DNA of 64,000 bases from Xestospongia muta (taxonomy: Eukaryota > Porifera > Demospongiae > Haplosclerida > Petrosiidae), in the NCBI GenBank assembly GCA_963693285.1, contig OY848917.1, positions 10,664,192-10,728,191 of the forward strand, written 5' to 3'. The number at the start of each line of letters is the position of its first letter. Position 1 is the first letter of the stretch. The notes under the pieces are model-generated. The model did not search any database and was not told the origin of the DNA. It saw nothing but the letters and a program-made list of their open reading frames with translations. Of this stretch, positions 1 through 9,706 are shown piece after piece. The translations under genes were made by a program, and so were the position numbers.

Positions 1-1066
1 CCACAACTGGTGATAAATCAAGAATTACAGTTGTGTCACGTTGCAATGCAGCAGGCTATGCCATGCCCCCAATGGTGATATTTCATCGAAAAACTCTCAA
101 ACCTGAACTAACAAAAGGAGAAGTAGCAGGAACAATGTATAGATTATCAAATAGTGGATGGATTGATTCTAACCTTTTCCATCTGTAGTTCTGACATCAT
201 TTCTTAGCTTATACCCCTCCAGTTTGGCCTCTACTACTACTACTAGATGATCATTCCTCTCACTTTGATACTCTTGCCATTGAAAAGGCTGCTCAAGAAG
301 GTGTAATAATGTTCTGTCTTCCTCCTCACTCTTCCCACAAAACCCAACCATTGGACAAAGGGTGCTTTGGTCCATTAAAAAAGTTTTGGAAGCAAGAATG
401 CTATGACTATCTTACAAACAACCCTGGTAAAATTGTTACCCATTTTACTTTTTCACAATTATTTTCCTGTGCATGGTTTAAAGGAATGTCATATATCCTC
501 TGAATCGTAGTGCATTGTTACCAGAGTGTCCTCCTAGCTCTCTTTGTCAGAGGTCTGGACTAAATTTTATTCTCCTCTTTACTCCTACATGTTGTAGATC
601 TTCAAGGAGAATATCTGAGATACATCAAGAACTTCCACTAGAATCTTCACCAGTACCAATGCAAGAGCAACATTCTTGGGATGATTATGATCTACCTTTA
701 TGTAGCAAAGACCTTTCTGTATTTTTATCTGATGAAGAAGTGGATGACCATTTCACATCAATAGCTAATGATCATGAATCATCTTCTCACTTGTCAACAA
801 CACCTACTGAGTTTAACAATTTAGATTATTCTAGTGGACTCTCTAAAGTAATTAAACATTTTGTTCCTACAATACAATTTCCACAACTAGAACCTAAGAC
901 TTCTGCAAGAATTCCTACAAGTGAGGAGAATCGGAGAATATTGAGGGAAAAAGAAAAAGAAAAACTAGAAAAAGAAGCCTTGAAAGAGGAGCAAAAGGAA
1001 ACAAGAGAGCTAAAGAAAGCTACAAAGTTAAAAGACAAACAAGAGAACCACAAGCAACCACCTGAA
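1..1066 (+). pseudogene. pogo/Tigger-like DDE transposase, C-terminal part, copy A
   Basis: Translation in pieces gives the middle and end of a DDE_1-family (pogo/Tigger/jerky) transposase: GDKSRITV, a GYAMPPM stretch, then DDHSSHF and PPHSSHKTQPLDKG, which are family hallmarks around the second and third catalytic acidic residues. The reading frame is broken near 175-240, and a deletion of about 37 bases at about 490 is visible against the other copy. Downstream, 515-1066 reads openly into an acidic, Ser-rich tail and then a Lys/Glu-rich probable coiled coil (residues like REKEKEKLEKE). The catalytic N-terminal part lies outside the window. A dead element is the simplest reading, although the tail is well preserved. 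Confidence 0.85.
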
Positions 1067-2285
1067 GGAGCACAGAGGCTAAAAAGAGGTGTTAGTTATA
1101 GTGTTATTGTATTATATTCTGATATTATACCTCTGATATTATACCTCTGTTCTAGGTGTTACAAGAGATAGTACAGTGAGTAGTAGTGAACAAACTATAG
1201 TTGGACTAAAAGGAGGTATTAGTCATAGTGTTATTGTATTATAATTATTCTGATGTTTTTGTTCTAGATGATACCAGAGATAATACAGTGAGTAGTGGTG
1301 AAAAGAACTGCAATTGGAGCACAGAGGCTAAAAAGAGGTATTAGTTATAGTGTTATTATATTACAATTATTCAATATTTCTGTTCTATGTGATACGAGAG
1401 ATAATACTGTGAGTAGTGGTGAAAAGACTACAGTTGGAGCACAGAGGTTAAAAAGAGGTATTAGTTATAGTGTTATTATATTACAATTATTCCATATTTC
1501 TGCTCTAGGTGCTACAAGATATAATACAGTGAGTAGTGGTGAAAAAACTACAATTGGAGCACAGAGGCTAAAAAGAGGTATTAGTTATAGTGTTATTATA
1601 TTACAATTATTCAATATTTCTGTTCTATGTGATACGAGAGATAATACTGTGAGTAGTGGTGAAAAGACTACAGTTGGAGCACAGAGGTTAAAAAGAGGTA
1701 TTAGTTATAGTGTTATTATATTACAATTATTCCATATTTCTGCTCTAGGTGCTACAAGATATAATACAGTGAGTAGTGGTGAAAAAACTACAATTGGAGC
1801 ACAGAGGCTAAAAAGAGGTATTAGTTATAGTGTTATTATATTACAATTATTCAATATTTCTGTTCTATGTGATACGAGAGATAATACTGTGAGTAGTGGT
1901 GAAAAGACTACAGTTGGAGCACAGAGGTTAAAAAGAGGTATTAGTTATAGTGTTATTATATTACAATTATTCAATGTTTTTGTTCTAGGTGATACGAGAG
2001 ATAATGGAGTGAGTAGTGGTGAAAAAACTACAGTTGGAGCACAGGGGCTAAAAAGAGGTATTAGTTATAGTGTTATTATATTACAATTATTCAATATTTC
2101 TGTTCTAGGTGATATGAGAGATAATACTGTGAGTAGTGGTGAAAATACTACAGTTAGAGCACAGAGGCTAAAAAGAGGTATTAGTTATAGTGTTATTATA
2201 TTACAATTATTCAATATTTCTGTTCTAGGTGCTAAGAGAGACAGTACAGTGAGTAGTGGTGAAAAACTACAGTTGGAACACAGAT
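1067..2285 (+). repeat. 120-bp tandem repeat in the transposase tail (exon/intron-like units)
   Basis: Eight head-to-tail 120-bp periods start at 1316, 1436, 1556, 1676, 1796, 1916, 2036 and 2156, preceded by two irregular units at 1067-1315 and followed by a partial one. Units 1-5 alternate between two types, giving a 240-bp higher-order period. The whole stretch is open in one frame with 40 codons per unit. Each unit also parses as 69 bp of exon (GDTRDNTVSSGEK...) plus a 51-bp segment that starts GTATTAG after AAAAGAG and ends TTCTAG. Both parts are multiples of three, so the frame is kept with or without splicing. The homologous place in copy B (11013-11240) has only about two units. Confidence 0.95.
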
Positions 2286-2675
2286 ACTAAATATAGATAG
2301 TTGATATAATACAATAAGCAAAAGTGCTGGTGTAACATGTAAAGGTGCATTATGTATTTTGACAATGAAATGTTCTATTGTTGTATAATGGGTGTGGTTG
2401 ATTGAGCTTTGAAGATAGTCTTGATAGACTTCCTATCTTGCATTTTTTAGCCTCTAGCATTTTGTGTTCTCCAAAACATTCATGCTTTTCTGTGAAAATT
2501 GCTATTTACAAAACAGGATGACTTCTTAATTATTTATTGTCTTGTTTTATTAGTTAGATTGTACATGTAAGCCTTACCTAATGTAGCCTTCAAATTCATG
2601 CCATGTGTTATGTCTCATATTATTTTTATGACTGGTAAATATATTATAACATAGCATTTATGTTTTTACCACCAG
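2286..2675 (+). other. Probable last intron and tail spacer of transposase copy A
   Basis: No gene is recognised here. By comparison with copy B the stretch most likely represents the last intron, because it ends in a pyrimidine-rich run and TTACCACCAG directly before the finger exon. The copy B donor (AAAATAG then GTATTAA) is degraded here, so the splice may no longer work in copy A. The sequence is otherwise AT-rich and matches 11241-11630 closely. Confidence 0.5.
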
Positions 2676-2842
2676 GCTCCAAATGTGAACAAAAAGATTG
2701 CCCACATCCAAATGCTACTACATGGGTGTCATGTCAAAAGTGTAATGTTTGGCTGCACTGTAGTTGTATCCCCGTTGCTTATAGCAAAGCAAAATTACCA
2801 GATTTCAGATTGTGTGCAATTTGTGTCAATAGTTTTGCATGA
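2676..2842 (+). CDS. PHD-like zinc-finger terminal exon of transposase copy A
   Basis: After a clean acceptor (TTACCACCAG) the sequence encodes a compact Cys-rich module that ends at a TGA. Visible ligands are KCEQKDC, CQKCNVWLHCSC and LCAIC, giving C-x4-C, C-x2-C, H-C and C-x2-C. This order, with an aromatic just before the His, fits a PHD-type zinc finger, although the module is shorter than a standard PHD. It sits downstream of the transposase in both duplication copies, so it is probably the last exon of the element. In copy B the same exon has lost 11 bases and is frameshifted. A chromatin- or protein-binding role is inferred from the fold only. Confidence 0.6.
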
Positions 2843-3332
2843 TTAATATTACATTGGAATATCCTCAATGGGTTTTCCTGATTAATTTCCATATTATTAA
2901 TAATTTTGGCCAAATGTTTTGCTATTTCATTTATATGTCTACATACACTACATAATTATTATCATAGTTATTTTTAGTTAGTTCTTGTCCCATGAACAAT
3001 ATTTATAATTAGTTTTGGCCCTTAACAATGTTTTAGTTAGTTATAGTTATTTTTTCCTATATTATAATTACGTGAGTGTTTTGTTAACGCATATGGTTGG
3101 GTAATGTGTTAATCTATTTATTTTCCCGTGCATGGTTTAAAGGAATGTCGCAGACCAATATAATGAGTGGTTTTAGCACCACCAGCATATGTCCAAGTTT
3201 GTTTTCATCACATACCTGGCTACAACAAATATGTTCACACATTATAATTATATTTTAAACATCACATTCAATCAAACCTGTGTACTAACTAAATACAACA
3301 TTTTTCTATAAATGTAGTTACTCTTTTTTCAT
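2843..3332. other. Spacer between transposase and receptor, with inverted-repeat arm and transposase scrap
   Basis: There is no gene. The stretch holds the left arm of an inverted repeat (2968-3069). At about 3127-3183 there is also a 57-base scrap matching the transposase at 10409-10465. Copy B has the reverse-transcriptase relic at this position instead. The remainder is AT-rich. Confidence 0.8.
2968..3069 (+). repeat. Inverted-repeat arm, left of receptor A
   Basis: This stretch is the reverse complement of 6764-6870 with only a few mismatches. Diagnostic shared words are CCATGAACAATATT and TTAGTTAGTTATAGTTA. The arms enclose the whole receptor A gene, about 3.9 kb end to end. Confidence 0.85.
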
Positions 3333-5963
3333 TCACTTTATTACTTTAAGATACTGAACTGTTGTCTCATCATCTTTCTTCTCTGCAGCAGTGGCATATA
3401 TTGATGATCCATTGTTGTCATTGCTATTATTAACTTTTATATAAACTGGTGCTTGATTGTTATGTTCTTCATTGTCATTATCTCTTAAATGTATATTTTC
3501 AACTGTAGTATCATCTCTGTATTGTAAGAATCAACATTGTAGTTGTTAACACTTATAACAACATTACATATTTACCTTGGTGACATGTATTGTCCTGTAT
3601 ATTCTCTTACTGGTTTCGTTATGTCACTAAAAAGGTATGACAAATACATTCTTTTCCTTAAATTGGAATTATTTAATATGGAAAACATTTAAAATTAATT
3701 TTAGCACTTACATTTTTACATGTTTTCTTCTAGATCTTAGAAAACATAAGCAGCTTAAAAATAACAGAATAACAGTGATGATATTAGTGAAAAGTAGAAA
3801 TCCTACAACAATAATAATTTCCGTTGATGACAACAGTTCTTTAAAACTAAGTTCTTTTGATTGACAACTTGGAGATGGCTCTAGAACTGTTGTTGATGTC
3901 TCTTTTGAATTAACTAATGATATGATCACTTCATTGACTTATATTGTGAAAGAAATGAAACAAATTTAAAGCCCTGAATTATAACTTTGTAATAACTTAC
4001 CTTCATTGTGGCCAATTAGTAATGTTAATGATGGTTATATAATGAAAGAAATAAAGCAATTTTAAAAGTATCGCTATAAATGGTAATCTTTTTATTTAAA
4101 CTGATCAATTTTATCTTACATCAGAAGATTACTATGGAATCTAGAACTCATATGTATTACTCACTGTATAATTTGTTGGTATGTTGTATTAATACAAAGC
4201 AACATATTATACAGTGAGTAATTGACATGAAATTTGTATTCCATAAATATCCATCCCTGTAAGTATTGAATTACTTGTTAAATAACATATATATACTCTG
4301 TTATGTTAAGAATGGACACTAACTCAGTATTATAACTATGGCTAGGAATAGGCCAGAGAGAAACGTTTTTCACCATTCAAAATGCTTTGAAAGTCTGCAC
4401 ATTTAATCAAAAATATCATGGCTGGACATCTAGAAAAGTCAATTACCAGAACTCCCAAATTAAGAAGTTGTATTCTTCTCATTCCGTCATAAGGCGTACT
4501 TGTGTATATAATTAATAAACGTTCACGTAAGCGTTCTCCAACTCTAAAATTCAAAATCTGTCGGAACTGCCTTTAGTAGAAAGTAATATAGATTAAGAAG
4601 AAACAACTGCAAGGAACCATGTGAAACATTGAAACTATGACACCACCCCCAAATTAGGCTGATGACGTTTCATAATTGAATTCCACTAAACCTCAACTGG
4701 AACAGGTATATTAATTTCTACAACAATATGAATTATGACATTTGATAGTTACCTGCATTGAGTGTAAACACATCACTCCATTCACTTGGAAGTGTATATT
4801 CCTCATTTGAATGTGAAACCACAAAGAAACTATAGTTTTGACTCCTACATAAACCACTGATGATCAGTTCAGTATAGTTGGTTACTCCTATGTTGAATGT
4901 TTTACAATCACAATCAGAAACTCCATAGAACACCTCATAACCATTTATTAATGGATTGTTATTAACTGGTAGAGACCATGTCACTAGAACATCAGAAAAA
5001 TTGAGCCACTTTGCTGTGACATTTACTGGTTTCGTAGTAACTATAATACATTAATGATCATTACACTGTCTTGTGTTTTTGTACATACCTTTAACATATA
5101 TATCACTGTGAGCAGGATAGGCTTGATCTGTAACATTGTAGTACTTGTTATCAACTCTAGTGTTAGATACAGAACAATTGTACCATCCTTCATCTCTTGA
5201 TTGAAATAGAAGCTCTACTAAAATTTTAGTTGGTAATTGATATGAGAGAATAGTCTGTGTAATATTGGGATAGATCAAAGTATCATTTAGTGTACAATTG
5301 ATATATGTAGCTGTTCCATTTGTAACATTGAAAGATACCAGGAATGCTGAATCATCTCTCTTCAATAATAATGTCTTGAATGTAATTTCAGTGATTTTAG
5401 GTCCTCCTGAACACATGAATAAACTATTATGGATTGTTAATTCAATTAAACTCACTATTGTTTTTGTAAGTACTCAGATTATACAGTGCTATCACCAATG
5501 TTTGAGTTACATTATACTCATCTGGTATGGTACATCTATAAATACCCTCATCAATAGCTATACTAAAGTCACGATAATATAGTCCAATCTGTCCTGACAT
5601 GTGCAAAGAATATAACGGTGATGAGACACTTATTGTAGACACTTGACTACTATTAGGAAAATACCAAACTCCAATATCAGACTCATTTCTTGTACTTTGA
5701 CACCACAAGGTATCATTTAATGAATCATTGTTTTGATCATCTTCATAGAAATGATTTGCAGGAATCATGGAATTATTTAGATAGGATATATTATTGTATT
5801 CTCCATACAATCGCACTCCTTGTATTATAGAAGTATATATAAATAATACATTAATTAATTTTCAAAACTTACCAGTGTCAGGTAATGGGGGAGGATCATC
5901 AGACCTAGCCAGTAACGGTATTAGTACACCAACTGTAAGACATAAGACAATAGTTGACATCAT
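3333..5963 (-). CDS. Ig/FN3 single-pass receptor with ITIM-type tail, copy A (7 exons)
   Basis: Predicted exons are 5873-5963, 5456-5818, 5089-5406, 4753-5040, 3712-3937, 3576-3626 and 3333-3516. All introns are GT-AG, phases 1,1,1,1,2,2, giving about 506 residues. The start is MMSTIVLCLTVGVL, a signal peptide. Exon 2 is an Ig-like domain (Cys in LWCQS, then DEGIYRC) and exon 3 a second (YINC, then GWYNC). Exon 4 is one FN3 domain (VTW, NGYEVFY, TELIISGL). Exon 5 gives a Ser/Thr-rich stalk and a helix at about 394-418. The tail has YTGQ, YMSP, YIKV, YATA and, at residues 499-504, VQYLKV, which fits the ITIM consensus. Many N-glycosylation sites are visible. No orthologue is recognised; cell-surface recognition with inhibitory SH2-phosphatase signalling is inferred from architecture. 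Confidence 0.85.
4157..4221. repeat. 65-bp hairpin in receptor intron 4, copy A
   Basis: TTACTCACTGTATAAT at the left is mirrored by ATTATACAGTGAGTAA at the right. The centre holds the perfect palindrome TTGTATTAATACAA, so nearly the whole 65 bases can fold. The same hairpin lies at 15601-15665 in copy B. It could be a tiny MITE or a structured intronic element. Confidence 0.85.
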
Positions 5964-7433
5964 AATTCCTTCCAGCCTGTTCGTTTCTAGTCGCAGAGTA
6001 ATAATTATTCCATAGATGACATGGATGATTGGGTGCTAATATAAACAATATGGTGTGACATCACTTCCTGTTATGTCTTACCAGAGAGAGTGAATAGACA
6101 TGGTGAGTAAAAGAATGATTTGCATTTATTTCGTGTAATGTTGCTTTAAATATGCTATCAAACATGTCATATATATATCTGCTATGTTTTCAATGATCAT
6201 ATGTTAGCTTCCAACAAGTCTGTTTTATTTATGATTAGTGTTGTTTTAGTTAACTATAACTAAAACTAAAACTCTTTTAGTTTAGTCTATTTATAATTTC
6301 ATTATCTAACTATAACTAACTAAAATTAGTGTGATAGATGGTAAAACTAATTATGACTGACTAAAATTATTTCCTGAAGAGAGCAAAACTAACTATAACT
6401 AACTATAATTAACTTTACCTACCTAAAAACTCTGCTAGGTAATTGAAGCATACAAAGTTAAACCATAATATAATTAGGTTTTAGTTAATGTAGATAAATG
6501 ATGAATATTATATGTTAAATTGAAATGTCTAGACAGATCTACAAACTAGTTATTATTCAAGCTTTTCTTTTACTAATACATTTATTTCTATATTACCTTC
6601 ATTCAATTAAATTCGTCTTCCACTAGCACATGCAATAAAGTTTGCTATATTTAGTGCAAAGTATAACTTGGTCTATAGTCTATAAGGATGCTGAATAATC
6701 TACTAACTTTAGACTGTTTGTCAGGTGATACTACCCATCACTTTATCTACATTATTACTAAAATATTTATAATACAGGAAAAAATAACTATAACTAACTA
6801 AAACATTGTTAAGGGGCAAAAACTAATTATAATTAATATTGTTCATGGGTGAAGAACTAACTAAAAATAACTACAAATATCGTTGAAGGTCCAAAACTAA
6901 CTATAACTAACTAAAATGTTGTTTAAGATCCAAAAACTAACTATAATTAACTCAAAATATTATTCAAAGGACATAAACGACATCAAACTAATTAAAAGTA
7001 AATAAATAAAAAAATGAAACAGCACTGTTCATAATGTATTTTACACACTAATTTTTTTCTTTAAGAAGTTACTCAGAAACTATATGCGTGATGACTGTTA
7101 TGATTTATATACTAGCTCTCATTTATACTTGTGTACTAGTATATTTTGTTACAAAACGTTTTATTGAGTTTAACATAACTATATAAGACTATATTTTACT
7201 TACTTGTTGCAATTTTTTGTCTATTACAAGCATTTTGAAAAGTTTTAGTTATATCTGGTAGTACATGTGTTGCAGCCTGTACTGTTGTAGATATCACAGC
7301 TTATCCGCAGAAAATCAGTCATTTGTCAACTCACTTGTATTTATAAGACAACCATCTTTAGAAAATGTAGCCATAGTAACAAGTACAACTACTTCTAGTC
7401 TAGAGTGTATGTTCACATCTGGTTGAAGGTTGC
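5964..7433. other. AT-rich region upstream of receptor A with TAACTAAC-type repeats
   Basis: No gene is recognised. Around 6245-6420 and 6785-6960 the motif AACTATAACTAACTAAAA recurs many times in slightly varied form. It is also part of the inverted-repeat arm at 6764-6870. The stretch directly before 5963 should contain the receptor promoter; no specific element can be named. From about 6880 to 7433 there is only unique AT-rich sequence. Confidence 0.6.
6764..6870 (-). repeat. Inverted-repeat arm, right of receptor A
   Basis: Reverse complement of 2968-3069. The shared core includes the reverse complements of CCATGAACAATATT and TTAGTTAGTTATAGTTA. A shorter version stands at 18196-18277 on the far side of receptor B. 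Confidence 0.85.
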
Positions 7434-7700
7434 TTCATAATTGCAACAGAATATATTGGTGATCAATTGTTCTCTTTCTTCTTATTTACTACTGCATAAA
7501 AATGTGATGAATATGGATTGTGATCATCTTTATTGGTGTTATTTCTAAAGTGTAAATCCTTGTCCTTTAACTCACTCTTAACTGTAGTACCATCTGTGGG
7601 TTTTAAAAGAATCTATGTTGTGGCTGATTATACTTATAAGAATATTATATGTTTACAAGTATTGTCCTGTATATTCCTTTATAGCTTCACTACATCACTT
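7434..7700 (-). pseudogene. Relic of a third receptor paralogue (tail exons 6 and 7)
   Basis: On the minus strand, 7434-7600 reads DGTTVK, then SSHFYAVV, ENN, a stop, and SPIYSVA. It lines up with exon 7 of the intact receptors, where the stop replaces a Gly codon (GGA to TGA) inside NNGSPIY. Upstream, 7650-7700 resembles exon 6 (EYTGQY in one frame) with a one-base frameshift. The Ig and FN3 exons are not recognisable further upstream. This is a decayed remnant of the same family, older than the A/B duplication. Confidence 0.7.
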
Positions 7701-8694
7701 GAAAAGTAAGCATTCTCTAATTAGATTTAATAATTAAACAAAACCTGATGGACTTGTGAATCTATCACATTTAAAATAATTGCAAAATAAGCTCTGAAAA
7801 TTGTTGTACAGCAGATCCTTCTGGATTGTTTCAAATGGCTTTGTAATAAGCTTGAATCTCAGCCTGATTATTGTCTATCTTACTAGTCTTGCTAGAAAAC
7901 AAACGTTGTCCCAATTGGAATCTCTTCATTTCTGGCCTGTAAGTTATTTCTCCTCAATAAATGTCCCAGGATTCACCCTGTAGGTGTTGGAGAGACCTGT
8001 CATTGTGTTATAAGTGAAGCATTTTTATCAGTTATTAAACAGACATTGTCAATACCGCTGGTTGCTTACAACTTTGTGCAAGTTAAGACTCTTGTTGTGA
8101 GTCTGTAGTCCATTGTATTAAGAGAATGTTTGAGTCCATAGATACAAGAGCACTCTTATTGGTGTGTGTCTTGAACAGTTTTAATTCCATAAATCTACAA
8201 GTTGCTCTTCGTAATAGAGTAGATAACTGATAATCAGTCACGCCCATTAGACGGACATCAGTACGCAATGCAAAACAGTTTCCAAAACTCTTTGCAGATA
8301 TATTTGGGTAGAACTAAGCAAATAACTTAAGCATACAAAAACTAAAGTGAAATGGATTTAAAATGTCAACAAAAAGTCACCAAAATCAAAAGTCGGACAG
8401 AGCTATAATTGAATGAAACGTTCAATTCTCGGACACCGTTTACTAATCACCTCGAGATGGCTGATCGGATTCAACTAAACTACTAATATATTGGTCTACC
8501 TATCTATCCTTACGACAGCAAAGTAGAAAAAAGAAAACCCAGCAGTTGTCTTGTTATTCTTACCAGAATCTTGCTGCTTCAGATATCAATGATCGGACCC
8601 CTCCTACTGTCTTATAGCCAGCACGTGCAATTGTGCTAGAAAGAAGATAAGAGACGAAGCAAGTGTGTTGGGTGCAGTCGTGCTGTGTGTGTTC
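7701..8694. other. No gene recognised
   Basis: Mixed AT-rich sequence. Short open stretches at 7801-7983 and 8083-8268 show no domain or homology that can be named. Around 8400-8640 the base composition is slightly more GC-rich and could be the 5' flank of transposase copy B, but no clear terminal inverted repeat was found. Confidence 0.5.
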
Positions 8695-9706
8695 ATTAAT
8701 GGTGTGTGTTATGATTTTTTTAGTCAGTATCATGCAAGTGGACTCATTAAAGGCTCGGATTTTAAGGAGCAAGTTTTTACCAAAGGGTGGTCAACAATCT
8801 CTAATTGCTACAACTAGTAATAGTTGAAATTTCTTTTCACTTAGTAACTGTTTCATCATAAAGGAAGATCAGAAAAGTACAAGCAATGGGATGATCAGAG
8901 GCTACACAAGACATATCTGGTTGTAACACAGGATGGACAATCAGTGAGAAGAGCTGCTGAAATGTACTGTGTTCCTAAGTCTACCTTACAAGACCAAATC
9001 AGTGGTTGGGTGGCATTTGGCACTAAAAGTGGCCCAGAAAGTTACTTGACTAAATAGAAGGAAGAGCAGTTAGTAGATTTTATTCAACAATGTTAAAATA
9101 TTGGCTATTCAAGGACGAAAATGCAGATTATTGAGATAGTACAACAACTTGTCAATGAAAAAGGAAAAGATGTTAAAGTTTCCTTTGGTTGGTGGGCATC
9201 ATTAATGGTGTGTGTTATGATTTTTTTAGTCAGTATCATGCAAATGGACTCATTAAAGGCTCGGATTTTAAGAAACAAATTTTTACCAAAGGGTGGTCAA
9301 CAATCTCTAATTGCTACAACTAGTAAGAGTTGAAATTTCTTTTCACTTAGTAACTGTTTCATCATAAAGGAAGATCAGAAAAGTACAAGCAATGGGATGA
9401 TCAGAGGCTCCACAAGGCATATCTGGCTGTAACACAGGATGGACAATCAGTGAGAAGAGCTGCTGAAATGTACTGTGTTCCTAAGTCTACCTTACAAGAC
9501 CAAATCAGTGGTCGGGTGGCATTTGGCACTAAAAGTGGCCCAGAAATTTTACTTGACTAAAGAGGAGGAAGAGCAGTTAGTAGATGTTATTCAACGATGT
9601 TCAGATATTGGCTATTCAAGGACGAAAATGCAGATTATTGAGATAGTACAGTAACTTGTCAATGAAAAAGGAAAAGATGTTAAAGTTTCCTTTGGTTGGT
9701 GGGCAT
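8695..9706 (+). repeat. 506-bp tandem duplication of the transposase HTH region
   Basis: Bases 8695-9200 are repeated at 9201-9706 with an exact period of about 506 bp. Both units carry the transposase N-terminus and its pipsqueak-type helix-turn-helix. The first unit has lost the start codon (GTGGACTC where the second has ATGGACTC) and has an extra stop; the second reads better. Confidence 0.9.

Larger units (their letters stand above)
1..6880. repeat. Segmental duplication, copy A
   Basis: The window begins inside this copy. Base 1 aligns with base 9950 and the similarity runs through the transposase relic, the receptor gene and the AT-rich tail to about 6880, which matches about 18290. 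Gene order and orientation are the same in both copies. The coordinate offset changes at three places: the 120-bp transposase repeat (longer here), the junction near 3122 (a 2.5 kb insert in copy B) and the transmembrane exon of the receptor. Most aligned stretches differ at only a few percent of bases by eye. Confidence 0.9.

Noticed and set aside
1295..2290. Multipass membrane protein from the repeated hydrophobic stretch
   Set aside because: The hydrophobic part coincides exactly with the intron-like 51-bp segment of each repeat and belongs to a transposase tail, so a real membrane protein is unlikely.
4342..4554. Extra receptor exon within intron 4
   Set aside because: The frame is present in both copies but no suitable acceptor and donor in matching phase were found, and it does not resemble Ig or FN3.
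5298..5582. Plus-strand gene opposite the receptor
   Set aside because: It is an antisense shadow of the Ig exons, with no splice or domain support.
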